Source: Poronia punctata (taxonomy: Eukaryota > Ascomycota > Sordariomycetes > Xylariales > Xylariaceae). From it: 64,000 bases of DNA. The number at the start of each line of letters is the position of its first letter. Positions within the stretch are counted from its first letter, which is position 1. The notes under the pieces are model-generated. The model did no database searches and was not told the DNA's origin. It worked only from the letters and a program-made list of their open reading frames with translations. Shown here in pieces: positions 48,549 to 60,338 of this stretch. The position numbers and the translations under genes were made by a program. The stretch covers positions 558,001 to 622,000 of the forward strand of contig MU401455.1 of assembly GCA_022579005.1 (NCBI GenBank). The letters run 5' to 3'.

Positions 48549-50384
48549 GATGATTTCCGCGGTTTAGGTAAAGAAAAGATACAAGTGCAAGACCATAGCG
48601 CCAACACTCCGTAATCGGTGCAAGCACTGGGTGTGGGAGGGGGTTTATGTCGATAAAAGGATGTAATACAGAAACAATGAGAAACACGTTCGGCCGATGG
48701 AGGACAGTTCGCTTCTGCTTCAAGGCCGACGTAATCGAATACGTAGCGGCCAGTACTTAGATTAGCGGTATGGAAATTCGTAGAATAAAAACAAGTGAAC
48801 GTATGGAGAGTCCGGGATCTGCGAGGTAAAAAGACCGAAAACTGGCCCCGGGCTGCTGGGATCAAGGCGTAGCAAATTGCGATAGGAAAGAATCGCTCCC
48901 AATGTACGTGTATCAAAGTTGAAGGAGACTGGGAATGTTCTTGCGGTCACGATATCTACATGACGAGTACGTGTCCGTGTACGTAAGGTTGCAGTGGACA
49001 AGGTCTAGGTCAACGGTGTTGTCCAAACCTGCCAAGATTTACACCAACCTAAATTTAGGTTAGATAGGCCTTGTTTCCTGCCTACCGGTCTCTTTGCAGT
49101 AGGTATGATTAATTGATTGATTGATTAATTGATAGTTTTAACGTTAACAGGGGCTATTGTACATAATGCATATTTATACAATAACCTGACTTCCTTAAAG
49201 GTATGTAACGTAGTAAGCAACACTGCTAACGCCCTTAACCTAGGTTAAAGGCCTTAGTGTAAATAACTAGCTTTATTGTTAGCATAAGGGTTTATTAAGC
49301 CTAGGCATAACTTTTGTAAGGATATAGCTTGTCTACTTCTTTTTAAGATATAGCTGTAAGTAAATTATGTTTATTGCTGCTTATTGCCTTGTAACTATTG
49401 GCAAAACTTTGGTAAGGAAAATCTGGTAGTGTGTTGTTGGCAGCGTAAGTATGTAAGCGTTGCGTTGGTTTTATTTTGCGCTGTTTTTAACCTTGTGCGT
49501 GCTTAATATTGCTGCTAACGATCCTAGGTCCTTTGTACTGCAGTGTTTTAGTGCTAACTAGTATGCATTGTTGTATTATCGTTGTTAAAGTATTAAACGC
49601 ATTAAGTTTGCTATATATTTAATAACTAAGCACCTAGGGTCGGAACTAACCTACTATTGACGATTTTAAAAATGAAGCCTGTGATAGTCTTAAAATAGGA
49701 AGGTTGTGGGTCCTTTTTAAGAAGAAAAAATTGAAAAGGAGGGAAGGTTGCTTTGCAGTAGGTACTCGTATGGGTCAGCTGGATAAGTACATACCTTACA
49801 CGCTGAATCCTCTGCGATTGCTGCATACATCCTAGGAATTACATAGATATTATATTGTGCAGATAGTTTGAGAGAAGCACGGAAGGACGTACCTGCTGCG
49901 TGTGCCGACATCCGTACAAGTATCCTCTTCAACTCGACAGGAACAGCCTACGAGATTCTCGTATTCCGATATTATCTCTACCGATCATATGTCCGAAGCA
50001 ATGTTATTAGAAGGAAAGGCTCTCGAACGTTGCCTGAACATGCACACGTACATGCATAGTCTGGGTTACTTGCTTACGAGTAGTTACTAAACTTGGAATT
50101 GGGTTCTTCCTTACAAGTTACGCCAAGAACTATATATTCTTGACTACCGGTATTCATGGACAGCTGTCTGGATAGGCCAGATCCTCTTCCAGCTTACGTC
50201 TTTTCCAAGTTGTCACCTCTAAGCAGTCCACGACAAACACAACTGCATCATTACCCTTTATAACATACATCCTCTCTTGCAGCACTCGCATAGTATACTT
50301 CGGCGCATGGAGTCAAAAGTAAGGTCGCTACGTCACTGAATGCTCAGCAATTGAGAGGAGGTAAAGGTAACAAACAGGCTGAAG
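48549..50384. other. Divergent intergenic region, AT-rich
   Basis: The Lunapark and golgin genes diverge from here. 49040-49640 is very AT-rich with TTGATTGATTGATTAATTG (about 49109-49130) and many TTA/TAA words. No gene seen. Confidence 0.5.
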
Positions 50385-53300
50385 ATGGAGGACACGGGAC
50401 TGTCCGGCATGTTTTCGGTAAATTAGCCCTTACTTTCTGGACTGCCTGTACTGCCTGTACTGCCTGTATATCTGCTAAATAAAGCTGCGTTTCCCCTCGT
50501 CCTCAGAGGTTTAGGGGCGCTATCGATCGCGCGTCACAGGAGCACGTCCGCCCGGCGAATGGCTCCATCTCTAATAGCAATACTACCGGCCGTTCACGGA
50601 CGGATAGCACTGGTTCCATCAATCGCTCTGCAAAGAACAGCGGCGAGGCCCCTGTGCAGCCAGACCCTTCCGTTTTCGAAAAGGTTTTCTCTGTGGATGA
50701 TGAAGATGATGATGCCGACTCTACAACCAACCGCGGGCCCGTCGTAACCCCTAATACGGTCGACGACGCAGAGCTTGGGATGCCGTCACAGTCCGGGGAC
50801 GGTAACCCCGCCGTCGCAACTGACAAGTCTGCCGGTGCGGACGAGTCCAAAAGCCTCGGCAGCCCTGCGGCGCCGTCACCTCCCTCCGCAGACTTGCCGC
50901 CTGGGATCCAGGCCAAGTTAAGGAAGTTACAAAAGGTCGAAAGCTCATATGCGGGTGAGTGTATATGTTCCAGCGTTTTAAATTCGGCTGAACTAACCTC
51001 ACTTTGCCCCAGATCTTTTACGTTCTTACAGGCTAGCGCACGGTCGAGCCAAATTAGCTGCGGCGTTTGAACGTGTCCTTCGAGAAAACACTCCGTTAAC
51101 CTCCATTAAAGACCCCGAGGCCTTCGTCGAATATCTCAATCAGTTGAATCTGAAGGGCGACATGATTAAGGAAGAGCTAAAGCGTGTCTCGGCCGAGAAA
51201 GACCAATTCAAACAGAAGCACGAGGCCTTGGAGAAGATACAGCCCTCTGTGGAAAGCTGCAAGACTGATCTGGCTGCGCTGAAAGCTTCAGACCTGTATA
51301 AAGAGGTGGTGGTAGAGGCAGAGGATGCGAATGGAAAAGACGATGCCTTCACTTATAACCACGAAATTCCTCGGATACAGGCTGCTTTGTCGTCAAAATG
51401 CGACGAGGTCGTTATGCTCAAGGAAAAGCTGGCCACTGCTGAAGGAAATGCCAAGAGCGCAGCTGAACAAGCCTCGACAGATGTTACGCGGGATCAAACA
51501 ATAGACTCGTTGAACGAGAAGATCCAAGAGACAGAGAAACTATTACGTGATACGGAAGCTAGTCTTGAAAAAGCCACCTCTGAGCTCGCTTCAGCGATTC
51601 GAGACAAAGATGAGAGCATAGGGGCGTCAGAAAGTACCATAGCCAAATACGAGACCGAACTCCAAGAACTCAAGGAAGGGAACGCGCAGCTTTCTGCCCG
51701 GCTTGACACTCTTACCAGCGAGATGGCGAAGTTGGAGGCGGAACGCGAAAAGGAGGTTAAGCATTTGAAGGACATGGTCGAGAAGGCCAAGACACAAACA
51801 CCTCGCCCAAACGAGACCAAGCAGCCATCGACCATCTCAGCAACTCCAGCCACCGGTAAGAAGGGCAAGAAGAAGAGGAAGGGCGGTGCTTCGAGCGCAG
51901 CTCCGACGGTCGTACACAGTGCAGCACCAGAGGATTCGCAGACTGCTACATCCGCAACAGATGAGGAGGAATCGCTGAGGGCCGAGATCGTCGAGCTAAA
52001 GGATCTGATTGCTCAAAAAGACACGCATATTGCTGAGAAAGATTCAGCGATTAGCGGACTTAGGGACGAGGTGCAAGTTCTCCAGAAAGAGGTGGACAGG
52101 CTGTCTAAACGAAGAAAGGAAGAAGACGATTTAATAGAGGAGCTGGACCATGTGCGCGAGAGCCTCGCGGCTGCCGGGCAAGACTACGTGGAAGAAAAGA
52201 GAAAGGTTAAGGAACTTGAACTCGAGAAGAGTGAGCTCGAACGTGGAAAGGCCGAACTCCGAACTCGCGTTTCTGAACTGGAAAAAGAGCTCAGCATTTC
52301 GGCGGCGAATAAAGAGTCTGACTCGAAGCTCAAGGCAGAGATCGAATCCAAAGAGAAGAAAATTGCCGAACTAACAAGCCAGCTCCGGACTACGTCTTCC
52401 GACTTGGCGGCTACAGAGAAGAACTCTCAAGAGCGGTTTAATCAATTAACGGCGTTGAAAGAAATATTAGCCAAAGCCCAGCCCGAGCTTAAGAAGCTGC
52501 GGGAAGAATCGGCAACGTTGGAGACCACTCGTGGAGAGCTCACAGCCAAGCAAAACGAATTGCGGGCCTTGGAGAAACGGGAAAGAGAACTGAAGAATGA
52601 GGTTTCTCGTATTCAGCGGCAATCTTCTGAACGGGAATCCGAGATCAAATTCCTTAATGAACGGCTTCTTGCCGAGAAGACGTCTCGGTCCAAGCTGGAG
52701 GACGAAAGGCGAACTCTGGGCCGCGACTTTCGCCGGTCCGAAGCCGAGAAATCCGAGTTATCAGCGAAGGCTGAAAAGTCTGACCGGGAACTTGAAGGCG
52801 TGCGGTCTGAACTGTCCACCCTACGACCAAAGGTGAAGCAATTGGAAGACGAGATTGCCAAGTTACAAAGAGAGAGAGATCTCGCCAGAGACGACGTCGA
52901 GTTAAAGACACAGCAGTACAACAACGCCCAAGGGCTCCTGGCGTCTATGCGTGACGAGGCCAACGAGCTGAGGGTACAGCTGAAAGAAGCCATAGGCCGA
53001 GCTGACAGTCTGGAAGAAGAGGCGGCAGACGCGCAGAAGCATCTGTCCGAGGCAACCCGTCAGGGCGAAAGCATGCGCAGACTGTTGGCGGATGCGGACG
53101 AGCGCGCGGACGCCAAGGTACGCGAGATGAGGGCTCGTATGGAGGCGGCCATGGAAGAGCGCGATCGGATCGAAGACGAGTCTGCAACGCTGGCGAGAAA
53201 GCGTGCTCGCGAGGCGGAAGAACTCAGGGGCAAGGTACGCGAACTAGAGCGCGAGGTGAAGATACTCGCCAATGAAAAAGACGACCTCGAAACGCGCGAG

Positions 53301-53852
53301 AGGGATTGGCGCCGTCGACGGGATGAGCTGGAACAGGTCGAACAGAAAGCTGCCGAGGAAACTGAGATGGCGCGATCCACGGTCGCCAGCCTTCGAGCGG
53401 CGCTGGATGCTTCGGAGCAACAGGTTCGCGACGCAGAAAAGCAAAAGGCCGACCTGCGCAAACTCCTCGACGAGGCTCGCAGCCGTTACGAGCGGGCGAA
53501 CAAGGAACTCAAAGGCGTACAACAATCGAGGCTCAACAACCTCAGCGGTTCTACGGTGATGAGCAGTGGCCGATCTAGTATGGAGTCCACAAGGAGCAGT
53601 ATAACCACAACGGGACCATTGCCTGGACCTGACGCTAAGTACTTCAAAAATGTGTTTCTACAATTACTCCAGACCAAGGACGAAGCACGGCGCCTACAGA
53701 TGGTTTCGGCTTTTGCGGGAATCTTCCCTCTCAGCAAGTAAGCATAACCAAGCCCCCTTCTGCTTTTCCTTGAGAAATAATGCTAACAATATTCCAGGGA
53801 CGAAGTAAAGGTATGGAAAGACGCTGTTCACCAGCTATCCAAAGCAAAGTAA
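50385..53852 (+). CDS. IMH1: Golgin with long coiled coil and C-terminal GRIP-like domain (Imh1 type)
   Basis: Exons 50385-50417, 50507-50954, 51013-53737 and 53798-53852 give 1086 residues. The first exon is only 11 codons (MEDTGLSGMFS); splicing continues RFRGAIDRASQEHVRP. After a disordered Ser/Pro segment, about residues 165-1000 form an almost unbroken coiled coil, with one break holding a basic KKGKKKRKGG patch. The C-terminus AKYFKNVFLQLLQTKDEARR leads to VSAFAGIFPLSKDEVKVW, matching the GRIP domain with its key Tyr. GRIP domains bind Arl1-GTP on trans-Golgi membranes, so the protein is expected to tether vesicles there. The related GRAB domain of Rud3 is an alternative. The last 18 codons sit in a separate small exon. 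Confidence 0.88.
50441..50468 (+). repeat. Tandem ACTGCCTGT repeat in golgin intron 1
   Basis: Three 9-bp units lie inside the first intron, between a GTAAAT donor and a CTCAG acceptor. Confidence 0.85.
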
Positions 53853-56800
53853 ACTCTCTAAAGCATGTGCCGATCCCGGCCATGAGCGAACGGCATGGCC
53901 TTGTCCAAGTGTATCGATATTGTATTACCTAGCGAGGGGAGGGGATTATCACATTATGACTTGGCACTTTGTACAATACCTATTAACAGTGGCGTTCCCG
54001 GCTTGCCAGGTTGGATACATGGATACATGGATTCGGGCGCATTACAAAGCCGAAAGGCTTGTTATTGCAATACGGCATATATAGCGGTTGAGGATGAACC
54101 TTGACGAAGCGAGAACCCGGCGTTGATGGGGGCAATTCTTGAAGCGCATTGGGCATTCATCGTCTTGCAGTATCGAGTGTATATGTGCTGATTGCCTGAT
54201 TTGATAATTCCAAGGGGCTCTGCTTGCTCTTTTATTCAGGCTCATCTCGTTCTGTGAGCAGAGTCGGGTACAGAGCATAATAACACAAGTATACCGGGTC
54301 ATTATCTTGCGGCGATGATTCGTATCGTATGGGGATCGTGTCGTATCGGATCAGTTTGGGGACAAGGTGACCTTCGTGCTAACCTAGGTCAGAATTAAGA
54401 GGTCTGGTCTGTAGCCAACTGATATATAATTTCGCGCCGGAAAGGATGAAGTTGTTGGGTTCCATTCGTTCGTCTGTCACTTTGTGCCTCTATGACGGTG
54501 GACTCTGCTTGATAATTGTCTGTCGCGTTTTCTACGAGTAGGTGCCTAGATAACCCAAAGATTATAGAATTACATGTCAAAACCTTTTCAAACACGCTTT
54601 TCTTAGCCTTTATGAAATATTGCCAATGTACAGTCAATAACAAGTCGGTTTCTTTTTTTCTTAGGGTCTTACATAATCCAGTCCTAGGTAGATACGCGTA
54701 GACAGTAAATTACACGGTAAACAATTAGGTTAATACCTTGTAAGCTGCGGTAGTCTTTTACTCTTTTTTTTTCTTTTTTGCCTTTGCGGGGTGCGGAGGG
54801 ACCGAAAAAGGGGGGAAGTCCGGCCAAGTGTTGGGGGTCCCCGTAAAATAACTGACTCGTGCTAAAACGCTCCTCCTAGACAGTGAAATCAATCTCACAG
54901 GGGGTGCGAAGGTAAGCGAACAATAGTAGGTTAGGTAGGTAAATAGACCAAAAAAAGAAAAGGGTAATTATAAAACATTGTAGAGATCTTGTTTTTTTTT
55001 TTTTTTTTACAAACCACCCAACCCCTCCTGAGATAGGTTTGCGAGATGATTTATCTTACATTCCACGTACATACACGGAGGTAGGTTACTAACCTACCTA
55101 CCCACTCGATCGGCCTACTCGTAGAGTTGGAATCTAGATGTTGAAACCCTCTTTTCCCACTTTGTTTGGACCTGGAATACGGCGGTCCCGATTAAAGAAG
55201 AGAGCCAAGACTACCTCCTGGGTTAGCAGTTGGTTTTCACGGATCACGGGGGAGGAGTTCACGGGGTGGATAGATAGGTAGTTTAGCGAGATAAATAGCA
55301 GACGATAGAAAGTCGGTAGAGAGGCGATAGCGGGGGGTTTTTGACTGCGTAAGATCCTTCTTATTACTTTGCTCTGATGAAACCATTGAAAGAGAAGACA
55401 GAAAAAACAAAAATACGGACTAAAAGGTTTGCGCCAAGGATAAAATAGCTACTCATTATATCAATCATCCTCCACGCTAGGTATTAGGTCCGCGGATGTC
55501 TCGGTAATCTCATTATCATGCAAAAGAATGAATTTCATGAAAGCTACACAGAGGGAGATTGATTATAAAGCTTCATACACGCGAGGTGGGCTACCTAGTC
55601 TTCCTACACGCCTATAGGTAGTTAGTACAAAATGTATTAATAATCTTGTTTTCTCCGGATGGCATCACGATTTCGATCGGTTAGTTGCCCAAGTTAATCT
55701 CCTCTTCTTCCTTTTGGAAGGAAATTAATTCGCACTTTCTCGAACACGTACTCGTACTTGTTCGATTTGAATAACGTGTTCGGCATAAGTAGCATGCTTG
55801 CCCAGAAAGACTAGACTAGGTAAATGTGTGTGCTATTTCGAGAAAGGCACCAAGGTCTTGGGTTCGTTGTATTTAGGCTAAATACATCGACCAAAGCCTT
55901 GGGACGACACATCACTCTACAAGAGGGAGGCTCGCGAAGCACGTGGCATACAAACACTGAATCAAACGATGCAGTACTACCTAGGTATAAATTAATTAAT
56001 GCCATGCCATGCCATGCATGCAAATAGGTTGTGGTTACCGACCTTTGTTGATCTCCACTAGCACGCGACTTTTGCCTTTGAGCCCGTGGGGTAAAAACGT
56101 TCGATGCACGTAATATCGCAGGATGTCAGGATGTCAGGATGTAGGTAATCTAGAAAGAGGGATCGAGGTAGCCATATCAGGTTACTTACCTGGCCCCTTC
56201 GGGTCTCTGCCGGACTGCCATCCTATTGATTTCAAAGTGGGCATAACTCAGGTATCACACGTAATAAGCAAGCCGTAGGTAAGCATCACATAACAATACC
56301 ATCGCTAATAAAAAGGGACCCTGTGTGCCTGTCCTTCTGTGCCGTAACCAGGCTTCACTTGTGAGCCAAGCATGTCCTGCATCTCCGGTTATTGTCCTGT
56401 TATGCTAAGGTATGTGACTAGTCCAGCATGGGAGAGGCGGGCTAGGCAGAGGCAGGCTACGAGGGAGCTACGACCGGGTGAATCCTACCTTAGCACCATC
56501 TGACCATGACTAAAGCCTGGCCAAGAGTCCAAGACCGACTAGATGCCTGGCCAGTCAGCTCAAAAAGCAGCCAATCCCTTCGGCGCCAGATCCGCAACAA
56601 CGTGGCGTGGCGTAAAAACCTGCAAAACAAGCCTATGCCAACGCCCAACAGGACTGCAAAACGCCTTTTCAACTCGATGTTTTCTCTCGGCAGCGGGGGT
56701 AATAACGGCGAAGCCTTCCTATTTTCCCGCCTTGGCGTCCTGTCCAAGTCCTACTCGATCCCCGAAGCACCCAAGTTCGATTAGGCGTGGTTACGGAGTG

Positions 56801-57619
56801 GCTGTCTGCAGCCGGAAAGCCTCCCGCTTCCCAAGGACGGCGAGAACAGGTGTCGCGGCAGGCACGCATCGTGCAAGAGTGCTTAGGTATCATGTATGAG
56901 GCTGTCAGGCGGCCGCCGGCCTTGGGGATTAATTACCTAGCCTTGGGGATTAGCCTTGGTAGGTACCAAGTAGTCTAATGAACCGATATGCAACTAGGTT
57001 AGGCTAACGTCGTATGTTCATGTCACTAGAGCACTGCGTTATCACCTTTTAGCCTACCGGTTAGGTTAGGTCCGTGATGGTGAGGTTATTCACCTTTGTG
57101 CTCCCGGTTCCGAACGAGCTGCCCGGTTCCTGGGTCAGCTGAGTTGAAAGCAAAGTTCTGCGGGGGTCATCTGGGGACCGCCTCAACGGTGCATACGCGA
57201 TGGCCATGTCTATGCTTGGCACGTCTGGGGTTGTATGGGGAGAACCCAATAGCCAGCTAGCCTCGACGCTTCGAGACCGCCCCGCATAACCCCTGGGCCC
57301 TGGTTCGGAAACCCCCCCATATTCCAGACCGGACGAGGGATGGGGGTGGGTAAGCAGGCCCTGCAACGATATTGGCATTACAATAGGTATTTTCCCACCG
57401 TCCGTCGAGGATCGGACAAGAAGGGGTATATAAGACAGAGGTGGGATCTGAAACCCGACAGAGCGGCTACTCTTCTCTCCGTACGATACTTTCGACATCG
57501 TCTGGGGCCCTCTCATCAACATTAGCAGCAGGTGATATTTCCTGCCTGTCCAGGCCAGAGTTCCCAACTGGACCACTGCTCTTCATCAACAGACAACTAA
57601 GCAGCTTCTTGAAGTCACT
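53853..57619. other. Long intergenic region upstream of the sugar transporter
   Basis: No credible gene in 3.8 kb. It contains T17-like tract near 54991-55008, TAGGTTAGGT words, AGGATGTC tandem copies at about 56119-56144 and a doubled AGCCTTGGGGATTA at about 56921-56952. A 92-codon open frame at 56506-56784 has an open antisense frame as well and no domain, so it is not called. The right end is the transporter promoter. Confidence 0.5.
57171..57507 (+). promoter_or_regulatory. Transporter promoter: TATA box and CreA/CRE1-type motifs
   Basis: TATATAA at 57427-57433 is 187 bp before the start codon. Three CTGGGG copies at 57171, 57225 and 57502 fit the SYGGRG binding consensus of the carbon catabolite repressor CreA/CRE1. 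Repression by glucose is an inference; six-base motifs also occur by chance. Confidence 0.4.
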
Positions 57620-59617
57620 ATGGGTTTTTTCAAATCGGCCCTCAAGGCCCAGACGGGCGAGGCAGACCCCATTGTCACCCGGCTCGTCGAGGAGGACAAG
57701 GTGCCATGGTACAAGAAGCCGAACCTACGGCTCATGTATCTCATGTTATTCCCTACTTGTATGGGTATCGAATTGACGTCCGGTTTCGACTCCCAATTGA
57801 TCAATGCGCTTCAAATCGTTCCGTCATGGATCGAATGTGAGTCTCCATTCCAAGCGGCCGCTCGATTAATCGCCTATCTCAGCCTTCTCACGGCAACAGT
57901 TATGCTAACCATGGCGTTTTCGACGCATAACAGACTTTGACGACCCCCAGGGTGCCATCAAGGGCATCGTCGCCGCCTCGTACTCCCTCGGTGCCATCCT
58001 CTCTTTGCCCTTTGTCGGTATGGTCAACGATAGATTCGGTCGACGTTGGTCTATCTTCGGTGGTTCGGTTATTATGATCATCGGTGCTCTGATCCAGGGT
58101 CTTTCGGTCCACAGTAAGCAATGAGCAATCTGCGTTCTAGCCGGTGGCTTCCTGGTACCGAGCGCGGTCCGGCCTGCTACGGCAAGAGGGAACTGGCTTC
58201 GAGGGCTAACCATGGGCGTTGTATAGTTGGCATGTACATTGTTGCCCGTATCATCTTGGGTTTCGGTATCCCGACTTGTATCGTTTCCGCCTCGTCTCTC
58301 ATCGGAGAACTGTCGTATCCCAAGGAACGACCCGTCATGACCTCGCTCTTCAACGTCTCGTATTTCGTTGGTCAACTGTTGGCCGCCGGTATCACTTTCG
58401 GCACCAACTCGATCCCCAACGACTATGCCTGGCGCATTCCTTCTTGGCTACAAATGGCACCTTCGCTCCTCCAGGTCGCCTGCGTCTTCTTCATCCCCGA
58501 ATCACCTCGATGGCTCATTACCAAGGACCGAAATGAGGAAGCCTACGACATCCTGGCCACCTATCACGCCGAAGGGGACCGCGAGAATGAATTAGTCAAG
58601 GCCGAGTTCGCCCAGCTCCAGTCGACCATCCACCTCGAACTGAGCTCGGCCAAGAAGTCCTGGAGGGATCTCATCGCCACCAGCGGTATGCGCCGCCGTG
58701 TGCTTATCAGCGCTATGTTGGGTCTCTTTACTCAATGGTCCGGAAACACACGTATGTCTCTTCCGTCTAGGGTAGTTTCGTTTTGCCTTTTTTTCTTCTG
58801 CAATAGGTGCTGACCGGATAAATCCCACAGTTATTTCATACTTTTTGGGCGATATCCTCCAGGCCATCGGTCGGACCGAGGCTACATTCAAGCAGAAGAT
58901 TAACGTTTCCGTAAGAATCTCCCGCTCTTTCCTTCTATCTCTCCCTCTCACTCTCTCCGTAACCTGTTGTCTGACTTGTGCTGTCAAAAGATCGCCGCTG
59001 TAAGCTTGGTGTGCGGTACCATTACCTCTCTGCTGGTCAGGCGCTTCCGTCGCCGTGTCATGTATTTGGCCTGCACAATCAGTTTGCTCCTTGTCTATAT
59101 CAGCTGGACCATTAGCATGAAATATGCCATCGATGCTCAGGAGGCCGGTACCGTCAACTCATCCGCCGGTGTTGCTGTCTTGTTCTTCATCTTCCTTTAC
59201 AGCCCGGCCTACAATCTGGGATACAATGCCCTCACTTACAGTAAGCCCAAACATTCTGTTCCGTCTCCCTGGACTGCCCTCGACTAACCAAATGACCCAA
59301 AAAAAACAGCTTACATGGTTGAAATCTGGCCTTATGCCGAGAGATCCCGTGGTCTCGCCTGGTTCCAGCTCTGGGGACGTCTGGCCAACTTCTTCACCAC
59401 CTTTGTCAACCCCATCGGTCTGCAGAACGCCAGCTGGCGCTACTTTATCTCCTATGTCGTCTTCTTGGGCTACGAGATTTGCTTCGTGTACTTCTTCTTC
59501 CCCGAGACATTCGGCCGCACACTCGAAGAACTTGCCTTTTTTAATTCCCCCCCCCCCCCCCCCCCCTACCCTTCTATAACAACCCCCTCGGGAGCCCGCC
59601 CACTAGGCAATAGTTGA
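57620..59617 (+). CDS. MFS sugar transporter (hexose/lactose-permease type); last splice donor lost
   Basis: Exons 57620-57836, 57934-58113, 58227-58751, 58831-58910, 58991-59240 and 59310-59617 give 519 residues. Twelve-helix sugar porter features: GFDSQLINALQIVPSW, LGAILSLPFVGMVNDRFGRR, GIPTCIVSASSLIGELSYPK with ER, IPESPRWLITKDRNEEAY, GLFTQWSGNTLISYF, and FPETFGRTLEELAF. It should move a mono- or disaccharide across the plasma membrane with protons. In relatives the frame continues LAFLFEDKALADEA; here that end exists as 59642-59757 behind a CAG acceptor, but the expected donor after GCC TTT T reads TTAATT instead of GTAATT-like sequence and is followed by 20 C. As sequenced, translation runs into the intron (NSPPPPPP and on) and stops at 59617. 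The core transporter is intact. Confidence 0.88.
59547..59566. repeat. Poly-C tract (20 nt)
   Basis: An uninterrupted run of 20 C right after the position where the transporter's last intron should begin. Length errors are likely in such a run. Confidence 0.9.
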
Positions 59618-59641
59618 CTAATTTTTCCCTTTTGCAAACAG

Positions 59642-59757
59642 TGTTCGAAGACAAGGCTCTTGCAGATGAAGCCGTCCACGCTGTCGAAAAGGCCGTTGCT
59701 GGTCATGTGGAGGATGCGAAATCGGAGACTGTGGAGATTCGCCACAAGGACATTTAA
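59642..59757 (+). pseudogene. Orphan last exon of the sugar transporter
   Basis: After a CTAAT branch point and AACAG acceptor, this frame encodes FEDKALADEAVHAVEKAVAG and a cytoplasmic tail ending RHKDI. It fits the preceding exon in phase (T plus TG gives Leu), but no GT donor is present to join them. It may be disconnected by mutation or by a sequence error. Confidence 0.7.
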
Positions 59758-60338
59758 AGCGTTGTTGCTGTTGGCCAAACAGCCAACAAAAAAATACCCC
59801 GAACGTTTCCCGCTTCGTTCATCATATCATTTTGTATTAATAATTTTACCGGCTCTTGCGGCTCTACTACAGGGCCACGGTGGTCTTTGGAAACAAACAG
59901 CTATGGTTGTTAAAGACGAGGTTCTCGTAGGTGCTAGCAATCCCCTTTTAGGTAGTAATCAAGGCATTTATAGCCCAAAAGCGTTTTTGTGTGAGGGCTT
60001 GCAGGTGTTGTCTCCTACGTAGTGTAGACATTTGGGTCGGATGTTATCAAGTAAAAGTATTTTGGCTTTTGCCATTATGTCATTAACCTAAGATGACGAT
60101 AAATGTCTTGACTAGATGGACTCTGATTACAAACGCGAATGAAGTATGTGTTAGAGGGTCACTTTGTAAACAGTGAGGTATCCAATTCCTATACTACTTA
60201 GTTTAGACTACAGAACCGACCGTACCGTCCTTGTCTCAAGCCATGCTTTTGATTAATTGGTCGCCAAGATGGCGACAATAAGAAACCAAATCTTCCCATG
60301 ACCGAGAGTGCACTTCCCAGCTCCCCATATCTACCCAC
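59758..60338. other. Convergent intergenic region
   Basis: It holds the 3' flanks of the transporter (plus) and AtuA-like gene (minus). Nothing else was recognised. Confidence 0.5.

Noticed and set aside
56506..56784. 92-codon open frame before the transporter
   Set aside because: Basic, low-information sequence with a long open frame on the opposite strand and no domain; possible but unsupported.
57058..57072. TTAGGTTAGGT stretches as interstitial telomere repeats
   Set aside because: The unit is TTAGGT rather than TTAGGG, only two copies are in tandem, and similar words occur throughout the intergenic DNA.
57061..57576. 171-codon minus-strand open frame
   Set aside because: It overlaps the TATA box and leader of the transporter and has no recognisable domain.
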